Made by a program: the position numbers and the translations under genes. A stretch of 57,795 nt of DNA from Guillardia theta CCMP2712 (Eukaryota; Cryptophyceae; Pyrenomonadales; Geminigeraceae): assembly GCF_000315625.1 (NCBI RefSeq), contig NW_005434468.1, positions 1 through 57,795 of the forward strand, in the 5' to 3' direction. Every line of letters starts with the position of its first letter. The stretch's first letter is position 1. Positions 19,171-30,572 of the stretch are shown one piece after another. The notes under the pieces were generated by a model. It saw only the letters and a list, made by a program, of their open reading frames with translations, did no database searches and had not been told where the DNA came from.

Positions 19171-20540
19171 CACATCACCAAACGCAGAACACTTCCATCC
19201 ATTCGGTTGCCTCTGCTACGTTCATATCCTAAAGGACAGAAGATTAGATCAAAAGAAAGACAAAAAACTCGAGCCAACAGCAGAAGTTTGCGTGTTTCTT
19301 GGCTTCGCCCACCACCTAGGAATGAAAGGTTATTTGGCAGCAGCACTGAATGGGAAACAACTGTACGTCACACAGAACAATATAAGTTTCAACGAAGAAG
19401 TATTCCCCTACAGATTTTCTCACCCGGAGGACAGATCTTGGAAAATACCATACGGCGGAACTGATGATTTTGGCGACGACAACGTCATTGTGCTCAAAAG
19501 AGCCGGTGAACGATTGATCGAAATGTCAGATACATCAGACGCATCAGATTCAGAATCTGAAGATGCCGGTGGAAACTCCAGCGCCCAACCTGAAGAGAGA
19601 AATCGACGACCGTTTACAGATCAACAACATGGCATAGCACACAATGATCCCATGGTGATCCAAGTGAGGCAACAAGCTATTGAAGTTGACAACCATCTCA
19701 CGAGAACCTGTTCTGAAACATCAGTTGTAAGAGAGAGTGATATCACACAAGACGAACGACAACCATCTCACGAGAACCTGTTCTGAAACATCAGTTGTAA
19801 GAGAGAGTGATATCACACAAGACGAACAAGTAGCGGTGGTGAAAAGGATTTTGAGTGGGATAAACTCACCCAAATACCTGAACATCAACTGAGGTCAGGA
19901 CGAATTGTACAGAAGACGAATGTGGACACACCGACAAGTGATTCAGACCACGAAGACAATGCCATCAGGAAGCACACTAGAGTTCCTTACGAACGACAAG
20001 TGATTCAGACCACGAAGACAATGCCATCAGGAAGCACACTAGAGTTCCTTACGAACCTGGGCATCCCTTATCAAGATCGCACCTTAACGAAGCGACAATA
20101 CTGTGGAGTACTTGTCGACACATACAATAACCTGGAAGAGAAAATCATGACATGGTCACATGGGCCACCACAACGAAACATGTACAACGAAAATCATTAC
20201 AACGAAGAAATCGACAGCTTGATGTCTTTTCTTCAAGGATGCAAGAAAGATGAAAGAAGAGAATCAAGGATACAAAAAGCTCAACTATTCTACACAGGCA
20301 TGTTGTCGGCAACCAGCCATATCGCGTTTGACAATGACGAACCAAGCATCAAAGAAGCTCTCAACAACAACAACCCAGAGAGACACCATTGGATAACAGC
20401 AATTCAGTCAGAGGCACGATCATGGAACGGACTAAAAGTATTCGAAGAAGTCGACAACATCCCAGACGGAAGAAAGGCAATCGGATGCAGAATCATCCTT
20501 AAAAGGAAAAGAGGACCGAATGGAGAAGTATTAAAACAAG
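19170..20540 (+). pseudogene. copia Pol, integrase C-terminus to start of RT, frame broken by two tandem duplications
   Basis: Continues Pol with H-P-F-G-C-L-C-Y-V-H and F-L-G-F-A-H-H. A 70-bp unit is duplicated at 19688-19757 and 19758-19827, and a 62-bp unit at 19932-19993 and 19994-20055. Neither length is a multiple of three, so both shift the frame. RT begins at about 20340 (E-P-S-I-K-E-A-L) and reads to G-E-V-L-K at 20535, where one extra nucleotide shifts the frame again. Confidence 0.85.
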
Positions 20541-21956
20541 GCAAGAGCGATCATACAAGGTTACAACGCGGTACAAGGGATCGATTACCTCGACTCCTTC
20601 TCAGCGACAGCGAACCCAGTTACGATCAGACTCCTCCTGACAATCGCCAGAGCAAACAAATGGCACGTCAGATGTCAAGATATCTCAACTGCATACCTGA
20701 TGGCACCACTTCCTACAGTTGTATATATCAGGACCCCAAAGGAATTTCAAGAGTTCTGCAACATTAGAGCAGCATACTTGAAGATCCTGAGTTCAGTCTA
20801 TGGACTTCCTTCATCAGGTCGAAACTTCTGGAAGAAGCTCTGCCAAGACCTACGCGATTTCGGTTTCAAAGCCTGCACGTCAGATGATTGTTTGTTTCTA
20901 TATCATGACGAGCAAGGGGGAGAGATCATCATCGCGTTAGTAGTCGACGACATCATCCAAGCTAGCAACAGCCAAGCACTATTTGCAAAGTTCGACGACT
21001 TCATGATGAACACAAAAGGATACAGCGTAACAACCGACAACGATCTTAGCTTCTATCTGGGAGTCGCGTACAAGAGGGACGAAGCTGGAGACTTCATCAG
21101 CAACCAGCAAGCGTACATCGAAAAATGTTTGAAAAGATTCAACCTCGAGGGGATCGACCCTACAGGGAAATTCACTACGCCAATGGATCCCAAGTTCGTG
21201 ATCGAACCAGAAGACGTTGATCCGCACGCGCCTGAAGACTTAGTCAAAATCTACAGAAGCCAAGTAGCAAGTCTGATATACATAGCAACATGGTCAAGAC
21301 CAGAAATCAGCTATGCAGTATCATTGCTATCAAGATATCTCACAAGTCCTACGAAGAAACTGTTAATGGCAGTGCACAGAGTATACGCTTATCTCAAGAA
21401 CACCAAGACACTAGGAATCAGATACACCGACAACGACGACAACGGACACAAGAAAATGGAACTAGTCGCATTCTGCGATAGCTCAGACGCCGATTGCAAG
21501 CTCACAAGCAGATCAACCGGTGGATACGTCATTTTCCTCAATGGGACACCAATCTCATGGAAATCAGCAAGACACAACACTGTCTCACTGTCTACCATGG
21601 AAAGCGAATACATCCAAAGCACGCTTACAGCTATCGAGATCTTGTACTTGCGAGAGACGCTCGAGTTCATGGGATACAAGCAACCTACGACGATATGCTA
21701 TCAAGACAACGCCGCCTGCATCAAGCTCAGCGAGAATCCCGTCAGCAAGAGCAGATCGAAACACATCAAGAGAAGACACCATTTCATACGACAATGCGTT
21801 GCCAACAAGGAGATCACCTTAGAAGCAATTCATACAAGCGAGCAAGTTGCTGATATATTCACAAAACCGCTGCCCGCTGATCAGTTTCTCTATCTAAGAG
21901 ACCAACTGTTGAACCTCCCTGAAGCAACACGCTATCAAAGGAAAACAAAAAAGTAA
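20540..21956 (+). CDS. copia Pol, reverse transcriptase and RNase H part
   Basis: From about 20545 the frame reads K-A-R-A-I-I-Q-G-Y, V-Q-G-I-D-Y, D-I-S-T-A-Y-L, then the catalytic box A-L-V-V-D-D-I-I (usually Y-V-D-D in copia; both Asp kept), and an RNase H with A-F-C-D-S-S-D-A-D, S-T-M-E-S-E-Y and D-N-A-A-C-I. The usual end motif A-D-I-F-T-K-P-L-P is present, and the stop is at 21956. This is a full-length copia C-terminal Pol. Confidence 0.95.
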
Positions 21957-22600
21957 TTCATACGATGATTACCTTTGGTAATTTTCAAAATGAATAAACT
22001 TTTCTCAAACTTGTCTAAGATCCTTCGAAGGACAAAGACACATACGCGAAGTGCTGAGCGCCTCTGGACTGTTCTAGTACCAGGGAGTAGCATAGTACAA
22101 GCGAAACCATAAGCATGTGGCACAACTTGAGCATCCCTGGGGCATTGCGACTTCAGAGGGTAGTGATAGTTGCTTGCAAACGCAAATGGATATGGGAGAA
22201 AGGAGTAAGAGTTTCATAGCACAGCTTCCCCATAGTACATGGGCTGATTTGGTGACATGGAAACATGATTGCTAATCAGGGCGATGGCGCGTAACATGAT
22301 TTCTTTTGAAACATGGAAACGTACTCTTCGTTAACTCACCACCGTGGGTAACCGGCGTGTAGCAAAATGCTGCATAGCTGCTCTAAACTTCCATTGAAGC
22401 TAGTTGATGAAGCGAAAAGCTACATCAGGGTTTGGAATTGCTTACCCCACACAATCAGCAGTGTGTGAAAGGCAATACAACATCTCGTTACCTCAAAAAT
22501 GTTAAACGCAATTCCTCACGTGCATCCACAAAATGCTACGAAGGAAACGTAAAAGCATGTGGAAACGACGTGTTATGCTCACTGAAAGGCATATCAATGC
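21957..22600 (+). other. copia 3' untranslated or insert region, no gene seen
   Basis: About 640 bp after the Pol stop with only short ORFs and no motif. The junction between the original copia 3' region and the extra segment must lie here or shortly after, but I see no clear terminal repeat marking it. Confidence 0.4.
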
Positions 22601-24415
22601 ATGTATGACTTTGGAACCTATGTCATTTGCTGAAACGTACTGGGAACTCACCGTCCTGGGCCACATTTGCATTTTGGCTTCCTGCCATTTTCGCATTTTG
22701 CTGGTTAGTTCGCGAAGAGACAAAGGGAGACCCTCATACAGCACCAGAATCGTTGGGTCGGTCCCGGTGTTGCATAAATCAATGCTCTCACGCAGTGACG
22801 CAGCTCTTGAAAACGACCCACGTTCCCACCCTCCAATATTTCTTGCGTGGAATCTCCCCGGCCTTGACAGCTGCCCAGTGCAAGTGCTTTGACGTCGCGA
22901 ATCTCCGTCTCCTGGCGAAGGTGTTTCAGTGGCCACAGAACCAGGCACAGGAGGGTTTATCTGACCTGCAACCTGCCCCTGACACCCCTCCATCTGACCT
23001 TCACTTTGCCTATTTCAAACGTCAGTTGCCTTATAGTGCTGGAGGAGATGGGTTCACCCCGCAGGAGGGCGTGGCCCACACCGCATTCTGGTCGGCGACT
23101 GCCAAGTTTCTCAAATGGGCGGGTGAAATTGCCATCTTCCAGCATTGGATGTTACCTACACCGCCACTTTTCCACCGGATCAATTCTGACACTGAGCTTC
23201 GAATCCGCCAACCGCAGCAAGCGGACGCTGGGGATGTTGTCCCCATGCTGGCTGCCTTCTTGGACACTCACAGGCACTTGATGGAGCAGGGCATCTCGGC
23301 GTACACCTCCTTGGCGGAGCTTCCTCAGGCGTGCGACAATGGCTGGATCCCTTCGCCGGAATTATTTGGGACGTCGGGCAGTGCGCTTTTCATCCCCGCC
23401 CAGCGGGAGCTCACGGCTCAGTTCCTCTCGGAGTTTCCTCGGTTCCGCAGTATTCGGGCTCACCTTTCTGAGCGCCAGAGATCTTTGTTGGCACACCACT
23501 CCAGCTTCTCTACTCCCCTTCGAGTACCAGGCCACCCGGTTGATGCACTTCTGTCTCAGTTTACCCCTCAGCGCACGATTTGGCACTCGATCATGGAAAG
23601 TACAAACCTTGGGATCTTTGAGCAGCAGCCCATCAGCTTGGTGGCTGCCGCTGACAAGTTTCTTCATGGATTGCCGGTTGACCTCCCGCCGCACTGCGAT
23701 AGATGCCATCATCTTCTCCGTCATCCTGGGGGGACCACACACATGGCAACCTGCAGGCACCGCAGCCAGTTATGGACTGATGCGCATGAGAAGTGCAATG
23801 CCGTCCTCAGTACCCTCATCCGAAGATTCCGGAGTGAGATGCCGTGTCCACGTGCAGGGCGTACCCGGCACCAGGCAGAACGTTTCCCAACATGGCCCTG
23901 AAGATCATCATGTAGGGGACTTTGAACTTCCACAACTGATGGCTACTGGAGGCGGATGGCATGGGTTAATCCTGGACTTCAGCATGTCACATGTGTTTGA
24001 CAATGATGGAATACCGGACCTCGCTCGGAGCAAACTGCAAGCGGCAGCACAGCGGAAGATCCGAGGGCATCGTAATGCATATGCTCAGCACGTCCCGCCA
24101 AAGGCCTTTCTTCCCATCATCGCCAGCACTGATGGCCTCTTGCAGGACGATGCGTTGCGCTTTCTGTGGTGGCTGGCGGATCGCTCGGCGAACAAGGAAA
24201 CGGCAGCGCTGGATGGTCTCTCGGCCTCGCAAGACGTCTCAGGTGATCCGACTTGCAAACGCATCCGGTCCAGGATCTTTCGTCAGCTCAAGGCCTCCCT
24301 GTCCTACGCTGCCATCATCGCGGGTGCATCCCGGTATGCGTCTCATTCCTTCGGCGGCGGCCACCGCGACATCGCTGGCATGGCGGCGCGGGGGGATTGT
24401 CCAGCGCGCCGTTAA
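22600..24415 (+). pseudogene. extra ORF carried by the copia element; resembles the tail of a non-LTR RT protein
   Basis: A plus-strand frame (about 22627-23901, then +1 to 24415 after a shift near 23880) encodes about 590 residues of globular protein. Visible features are a Cys/His cluster C-D-R-C-H ... T-H-M-A-T-C-R-H, then D-F-S-M-S-H-V-F, K-A-F-L-P-I-I-A-S-T-D-G-L and L-R-F-L-W-W-L-A-D-R. The cluster followed by an F-x-P-I...G block matches, by memory, the C-terminal region of many LINE-type reverse transcriptases, but no RT palm motif is present. It could be a captured fragment of another element or host cargo. Base use is GC-richer than the copia Pol. Confidence 0.5.
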
Positions 24416-24606
24416 GTGAAGGTATCAGTTAAGTTTGGGGGACAGCAGTTGGCAGGATTGGGTTTGGTTCTCGCTGTCTTTTCTCTTCTCGCCGTTTGGC
24501 CTGTGCGACAGTGTCAGGGTCAAGCCTCCTCGACTCTCCTGATTGTCCTCGTACTGATCTTTAACTTAACTTTGAGTGACGACACTAAGTTTCGAGCAAG
24601 GGGGAG

Positions 24607-24995
24607 TGATGTTGCACCCGCATGACGTTACGTCAGTAACGGACATGGCAGCATCATGCGAGTAGTCGTAAGAGGCTACGTACGCTGGCGAGGTGTATAA
24701 TGCTAGAATCGAAGATGTGTACTGGACGTAGACGTACGTACAACACATTGGTATGATGAAAGCATGAGGCTGGTATAAACCGATACACATGTTTACTCAT
24801 TGCTGTATTACGGGTTAAGCCTGACCTCGACATATAAGCAACCCATCTTAGACGTTGGCCACGTCATCGGAATGGGATTGCACGAACATTGACGTGTGTT
24901 CTCTTACTGCTGTACATAAACAAATCTAGCTTCATTGTTCATCTGTTCTACTCCTAAGTGCACTATCGCTCAGTTGCTGGACTATACCCGCATCA
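24607..24995 (+). repeat. copia 3' LTR (389 bp)
   Basis: Appears identical to 15406-15794. It is preceded by the purine-rich GCAAGGGGGAG and followed by the AATTT target duplication. Confidence 0.95.
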
Positions 24996-26720
24996 AATTT
25001 CATCCAGGGAAACATCTCGAAAATAGTAAGGACGAAGTTTCGCCACGTTGAAAACTGTTTTCTTCATGTGTTGAAAACGCGGTGTAAACTCCAAGCGCAC
25101 AGAGTTATCTGAAACTTTCTCTTGTATCTTGAAAGGTCCAATGAAACGAATTTTCATCTTGCCCATGGACTCATGCAACTTCAAATCGCGCGTCGACAAC
25201 ATAACGAAGTCGCCAACATTGAATTGCAGATCCTTTCGAGATTTCTTCATAGTCTTCTCCTTCTGAATCGCTGACAACGTTAACGCATCACGAGCCAAGT
25301 CGACGGCTGCCATGATCTTGTCACGAACTTCTTCCACGTCCTCAGCACGCCGATCGTCAGGAGTCAGGTCCAAAACTGTACGAACGTCTCTGCCATAGCG
25401 TAAGATTCGTCGCATCTCTAACGGTCGTATTCCAAATTGTCTCCAGATGTACGAGATAATCATCCCAAGACTTGCTGTCGTGTCGCATGCAGTAGATCCG
25501 CAAGGCTTCAACTATGACACTGTTGAACTTCTCAACTCGTCCCTGCGACTGCGGATGATAAACGCTGCTATGGCGTATGTCGATTCCCATTAGAGTGAAC
25601 AACTCAGTCCAAAATTCTGAAGAAAATAAACTCCCGTTGTCCGAGACCAACGTTTTGCAAATCCCTTGAGCACGATAAACCGTCTCGAAATACGCACGAG
25701 CTGCTCCTTTCGATGTGATCGTCTTCTTACACGGATACAAGAACACCCTGTTGGAAAACTGATCGAGAAACACCAAGACACTGTCGTTTCCCCGCTTCGA
25801 GGTGGGCAGCGCTGTGAGCAAATCCACTGAAATCTTCTCGAATCGCTCACGCGGAACCAAATGACTGTGCGGTTCGCCAGCCGCTCGTTGCTTATAACTC
25901 TTGCCTTGCAAACACTCCGCACACGAGTTGACATAGTTCGCGACGTCCTTGCTCATCGTAGGCCAGAAAGCGATTTGCGACGCCTTCAAGAAAGTCTTCG
26001 TCTTCCCTACATGGCAAGAATCGTCATGAATCAGACGCAAGAACTTCGCTCGAGAATGATAAGGAATGCACACACGTTCCCGACCAAGCGAGTCCTTCCA
26101 AAACAAGACTCCGTCTTGCAGAAAATAAGTTCGACGCTGCATTGGGACCATGTTTCCCTGTTGAATGTCCTGGAGGACCTGCGCGAAATATCTGTCCTGC
26201 TGATAATTTTTGACGACATCAGCTGTAAATGCGTTGTCTGTTGCTAGAGCGTAGCAGTGCGTAACAACCTCTGCATCTCTGTCAGTCACCTCCATCCCTT
26301 CCCCCTCCCCAGAGGACGAGATGGTACAAAGCAAGGTAGGGTCCAAGTTGACCAAATCAGCACGCTGTCGAATCTCATCGTCTAACGCACTCTGTGACGG
26401 CACAACCGTAGAATCGTTCGGACGAGATAGGTAGTCGGCGATAACATTCTCTTCTCCAGGAATGTAGGAGATTTCATCCAAATCGAAACCAGCAAGAATT
26501 TGACTCCATCGAAACAATCGACCCGTGAGGTTGCTCTGCGTGAGAAGATACTTGAGAACAGTACGAACCAACACCCTGCGTCCGTGCAAGTAAAACTTGA
26601 AATGCACCAATGCTGAAATCAATCCCAGAAGCTCTTTCTCGCGCACTGAATAATTTACCTCAGCACTGTTGAGACGCCGGCTTGCTAAAGAAGGCGACAG
26701 GCAACAGATCTTCGCCATGC
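24996..26720 (-). CDS. gypsy Pol, RNase H and integrase part
   Basis: From 26718 leftward: RNase H remnant (V-R-E-K-E-L-L-G-L, Y-I-P-G-E-E-N-V-I-A-D, Y-L-S-R-P), then integrase with the H-H-C-C zinc motif (H-D-D-S-C-H-V-G, C-A-E-C), Asp in I-S-V-D-L-L, Asp in V-S-D-N-G-S and Glu in G-R-V-E-K-F-N. A frame change at about 25450 leads into the C-terminal part (F-N-V-G-D-F-V-M-L, R-F-I-G-P-F-K-I, K-L-R-P-Y-Y), a GPY/F-like module that continues beyond the copia insertion into the chromodomain. Confidence 0.9.
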
Positions 26721-28356
26721 TGTTGTGTTAAGACAGCACCAATGGCGTAGTCGCTCGCATCGACCAACACGCAAGTAGCTAACGCTGGGTTGAAGTACCT
26801 TAAAACAGGGGCTGATATCAAACGCTTCTTCAGCTTTACGCCAAAAACGACTTGAGTTCCTTCACTGTTTGCGGCGCCGTACGATCCACAATCGCTTGTA
26901 CCTTTTTCTCTTGTGTCGAGACGCCTGCCTCGCTGATGTGGAAACCGAGGAAATCAATTTCAGAGTGAAACAGCTTACATCTCGACTTCTTGACAAACAA
27001 CTGCTCTTTACAAAATCGATCCAGAGCCTGTCGAAGCAAACGCTCATGTCTCTCCAAGCTCGATATAGCTCAGGCAATTCTCGAGACCTTGAAGAACACT
27101 CTCGAGAAATTTCTGAAATTGATTTGCGGAATCTACCAAGCCGAAAGGAATCCTCCGATACTGATATTTCCCAAACTTCGTGATGAAACAGGTGTACTTC
27201 CTCGAGCGGCGTCCAACTCAAGTTGCCAAAAACTTTTCGCCAGGTCGAGTGAGCTGATCCACAACCGTGCCCCAGGTTCTGAAGCATAACGCGCCCTCTC
27301 TTCCATGATCTTTCGACCCACTCGTTCTATCAGCTCCATCACCAACGGCAATGGAAAGTTATCATTCCGGATCAAGCTGTTAACGAACCTCATATCAGTG
27401 CAAAAACGCAATGTCCCATCAGACTTTTTTGTGAAGATTACGGGAGACGTAAACTCAGACGTCGAAGGTTCAATGATCCCACGCTCCAACAAGAAGGCAA
27501 GATTCGCTTTCAACTCCTCCTCCAACGCGAGTGGCACAGGGTAAGCCTTTCTTTTGCACCGCTTCAACGTTATCCTTGAGTCGAATCGTCGCCTTGAAGG
27601 ACCGGTCAAGAACAACGTCACTGGGAATGTCATCACGAATGACATCCGAATAATCTTCCATGATCGTCTCGGCAGCCTTCTGCTCGAGACTCGTGGCACC
27701 ATCTGTCGGCTGAGCAATCTCCAACAGGTTGCACAAATGTACCACGTACCATTCCGAATCTCAGTGTAAGAAAGTACCTGACACAGCGAGGCGTCCGCAG
27801 CCCCGAATTGCTTGTTCGTCGGGCAAATAAGTAACGGAAGCTCGACCATCTTGCTGCGCCACTTGGCAAAGACTCTGGGATGACCCGCATCAATCACGAT
27901 CTTGTTTGCACGCATCCATTCCCATGAGAGGATCATGTCCGCATGCGGCAAGTCAAGCATGTAGAACGACCCACTACTCTTGAAACTGGAGCCTACGCCC
28001 AATTTTGTCTGGAAAACCATATCAGACAACCTACTAGTCCCGTCGGCCATGATAACTCGTTTACGAACTTCTGCATCCGTGACCAACAGACCAAATTTGC
28101 GCACTGCCTTCGTGCTGATAAACGACTCTTCAGCAGCTGTATCGAGCAATGCATTGAGAACTATGGATTGATCCCCGAACCGAAAGGTCACAGGTACCAT
28201 AGGTAGAGCTTTGATCCTGTGAGAGTCAACGGTGATACGACATTGACGAATATCCCTAGGATTCTCTGGCGGAGGTGTGCCCGGGTCGAAGACAACATTC
28301 GAAGTCTGCAAACCCGTGCCCCCGTCGATTGCGCCCTCCGCGGCAACCGACGTCAC
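26720..28356 (-). pseudogene. gypsy Pol, protease and reverse transcriptase part, several frameshifts
   Basis: From 28356: protease-like region with L-L-D-T-A-A-E-E-S-F, an unusual D-T-A in place of D-T/S-G. Frame changes at about 27780 and 27560 enclose a piece read in another frame (D-Y-S-D-V-I-R-D-D). RT begins Y-P-V-P-L-A-L-E-E-E-L-K, G-I-I-E-P-S, S-L-D-L-A-K-S-F-W-Q. The central Y-x-D-D region falls in another broken stretch, and the RT thumb reads H-S-E-I-D-F-L-G-F-H-I-S at 26990-26920 with V-K-E-L-K-S-F-L-A. At least four frame breaks make it non-functional as assembled. Confidence 0.85.
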
Positions 28357-28360
28357 TGGT

Positions 28361-29600
28361 TTAAAGCTGACGGTTGTTCAGACCTCGACAAGAGAGGGCA
28401 CTTGTCTCTGAGTTGTAGCACTTCACCTTCTTCTTGTCGAACTTCTTCTCCTTGCCCTGCATGTCCTCGCTCTGAGTAGGAGCCGACCGCTTGCCCTCAT
28501 GACGAGGTTGTGCTTGGGTGAAATGAAGACTCGTCTGACCGTCTTGTGGGTGTCGCTGACGCAGATTAAGAGCTTCGCGATACAACTGCGGCAAATACTT
28601 GCCCATCTCCGACGGCTCCGCATGGTAAGTAATCCCAAACGTCTTACCATCGCGTTCCATCAGCATGTTCAATTCCTTCCGTAGCATGGCGCGTGCATAG
28701 TCCATTTGTATCCCATCGACAAAGACGCGTTCCCAGCTACCTAGCGCAACACTAGGTCTCTTGGACACAAGGTAGCACGCCTGCAGGTGTGTAACCATCG
28801 CCTGGAATCTCGCGGTGTACGCCTCAACAGACTCCTTGGGCCCTTGCCTAGCCTGCTTCTGCACATGACGCTCAAGTTTCTCAATAAACTCGAATGGTAA
28901 CCATTTCAACAACAGTTTCTCCACAAATTGTTCCCAATCACCATGCTCAGCTGAGAACTGATCTTGCTCAGCCATCGGGAGTGTAGCCCACCATAGCTGC
29001 ACCTCCGGACCGAACGCAGAGATGGCCGCTCATACCCATCGATGGAGTGCTATACGGTGAAATTTACACCTGCCTTCGATATATCCGAGCCATGAGACCA
29101 CCGACCTCTCCATGGTCTGCTCACCATTGTACTGCAACAATGACTTCGGATCCAGCTTGCAAATCTGACCACCGTCATTCTCCGCATGCTTAAGCTTGGG
29201 AGGCTTGTCCTCGGGTTCCCGAACCCGCTCACAAAGCAAGTACACGCATCTCCGCTGCCTCCTTGGCAAGCCTACGGTTCTCTCGCTGGGATTCCTCAAG
29301 TGCCCTCACAAGATCCTGGAGTTTGCGATCAGCTTCTCTCTGGGATTCTGCGAGTGCATTTACGAGATAGGGCGGGACCATCTCTTTCGTTTTCATCCCT
29401 ACAGTTTCCGACGGATCGTACGCATGTGACTGCGGCGACATGCCTGTCATCGTAGGAAAGCGCGGCTCGGCTGACCCATTCAATGTCTCCTTCACAAAGC
29501 TGCCCAACCGTGACAAGCTTCGACTCATGAAGTCCGAGACAACGCTACCTGACTGAATGCTCGTCCTATCCATGTTTTCTTGAACAACTTCTTTCAACAC
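28361..29600 (-). pseudogene. gypsy Gag, frame-broken
   Basis: Begins just inside the 5' LTR at about 29600 with a coiled-coil N-terminus (A-L-E-E-S-Q-R-E-N-R-R), changes frame twice near 29290 and 29030, and continues as the classical retrotransposon Gag region (W-A-T-L-P, F-V-E-K-L-L-L-K-W-L-P, V-E-A-Y-T-A-R-F). A basic K-K-V-K-C-Y-N stretch at about 28410 looks like the start of a zinc knuckle that is no longer intact. Confidence 0.8.
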
Positions 29601-29628
29601 AACAACTCCGAGAGGAAACGTACCAAAA

Positions 29629-29854
29629 TGTTAGGAAAACTTCCTACAAGTATCTCTCGATCCAGTGTTGACACACGAAGTGATCCCGTCAAGAAACCAA
29701 AGAGCAAGCGTGTGACAGCAATGCACAATTCAACGGCAATTTACTCCAAATCAACGTTAGAGATAAAGAAATAAGTAATCTAATTTCCTAAGAAACGATA
29801 CTGCCTAGGACACCTACTTAAGAAAGACAGAAAGTCAGTAAACATATCCTATCA
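29629..29854 (-). repeat. gypsy 5' LTR (226 bp)
   Basis: Partner of 14889-15116, shorter by a 2-nt deletion, followed by the GTTTT target duplication. On the minus strand it begins TGATAGGATATG and ends CCTAACA. Confidence 0.95.
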
Positions 29855-30015
29855 GTTTTCCGACGCTGAAGGAATGGGCGGAATCATCCTCGGCAACCCT
29901 AGAGTCAAAGTCGGGGACTTATACTCGGGCCGCGGCTACGCCTCAGTTTACTCATGATCTTGCCTCACTGCCTCTGCTCTCGCGACAAATCATGACAAGC
30001 AGCGGACAAACGTGA
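29855..30015 (+). pseudogene. repeat-family gene copy D, 3' part
   Basis: After removal of the gypsy element and one GTTTT, the frame L-Y-D-S-L-S-T-P-G-N-E-C runs directly into F-P-T-L-K-E-W-A-E here, matching F-Y-S-P-G-S-L-E-F-M-S-L-G-E-W-A-K in the long copy. It ends at TGA 30013-30015. This continuity fixes the exact insertion point. Confidence 0.85.
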
Positions 30016-30425
30016 TCACTGCTGGGATCCGAGTCTGCTGCCTGGCTTGAAGGGAGCCTTGAAGATCAAGCTCCTGCTGTCTTGCGTCTGATCTACTATC
30101 AAGCCTTGCTCTTCAAGCTTGCAGCATAGGTTTTCAAGCGGACAACATGCGTGGGAAACGGTAGCGTCAAGAAGACGCCAGGGAGCGTTTGCAAAAGCAA
30201 CAGGGAGAGGAGAGGAGAAACAACAAAAAGATTTTCGAACTGACTTGCTGTTCCTCGCCCTAGAGGAGATGGGACTGGTTGCCTCTCACCTCTAAAAGCG
30301 AATCATGACAGGAGGAAGGGAGGAGGAAGGGGGGAGTGCCGGGAGTAGGCAAGGGGGAGAGATGGAAACGGTTTCAAAGAAATCTTTTTCTCTACCCCTT
30401 TGATCTTTTTCTCTACCCTTTTGAT
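30016..30425. other. intergenic, with a short T-rich tandem repeat
   Basis: No gene seen. At 30375-30450 a unit near TTTTTCTCTACCCCTTTGATC is repeated three to four times; the last unit forms part of the inverted repeat that follows. Confidence 0.6.
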
Positions 30426-30572
30426 CTTTTTCTCTACCCCTTTGATCTCTTTCTGGATCCCCCGGGAGCTCTCTCAGCTCCTCTCGGTTTTGTCCAAGAA
30501 TATCTCACGTTGCGCGGAGGAGCTGAGAGCTCTCGGGGGATCCAGAAAAAGATCAAAGGGGTAGAGAAAAAG
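30426..30572. repeat. about 57-bp inverted repeat with 33-nt loop
   Basis: Left arm 30426-30483 (CTTTTTCTCTACCCCTTTGA...AGCTCCTC) and right arm 30517-30572 (GAGGAGCTGAGAGC...GTAGAGAAAAAG) are near-perfect reverse complements with a few indels. It contains GGATCCCCCGGGAGCT, rich in restriction-site-like palindromes. It could be a small foldback element or a source of hairpin RNA. Confidence 0.85.

Larger units (their letters stand above)
15406..24995 (+). mobile_element. Ty1/copia LTR retrotransposon with an extra 3' segment
   Basis: Bounded by 389-bp LTRs (15406-15794 and 24607-24995) that look identical when read base by base, starting TGATGTTGCACC and ending CCGCATCA, with AATTT target duplications (15401-15405 and 24996-25000). 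Coding order gag, protease, integrase, RT, RNase H is the copia order. A purine-rich GCAAGGGGGAG precedes the 3' LTR. At about 9.6 kb it is nearly twice a typical copia element, because about 2.6 kb of unrelated sequence (about 21957-24590) lies between pol and the polypurine tract. Identical LTRs imply a very recent insertion. Confidence 0.95.
14889..29854 (-). mobile_element. Ty3/gypsy chromovirus LTR retrotransposon, interrupted by a copia element
   Basis: Minus-strand element bounded by LTRs 14889-15116 (3' LTR) and 29629-29854 (5' LTR), both flanked by GTTTT target duplications (14884-14888 and 29855-29859). LTR ends on the element's own strand are TG...CA. Internal order is gag, protease, reverse transcriptase, RNase H, integrase, chromodomain, the chromovirus arrangement. 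The copia insertion (15406-24995) lies between the integrase C-terminal GPY/F-like region and the chromodomain. Without it the element is about 5.4 kb, normal for this class. The LTRs differ by one 2-nt indel that I can see, so insertion was recent, yet the pol frame has several breaks. Confidence 0.95.

Noticed and set aside
22502-22993. Minus-strand ORF opposite the copia extra segment
   Set aside because: No motif, and it overlaps the better-supported plus-strand ORF.
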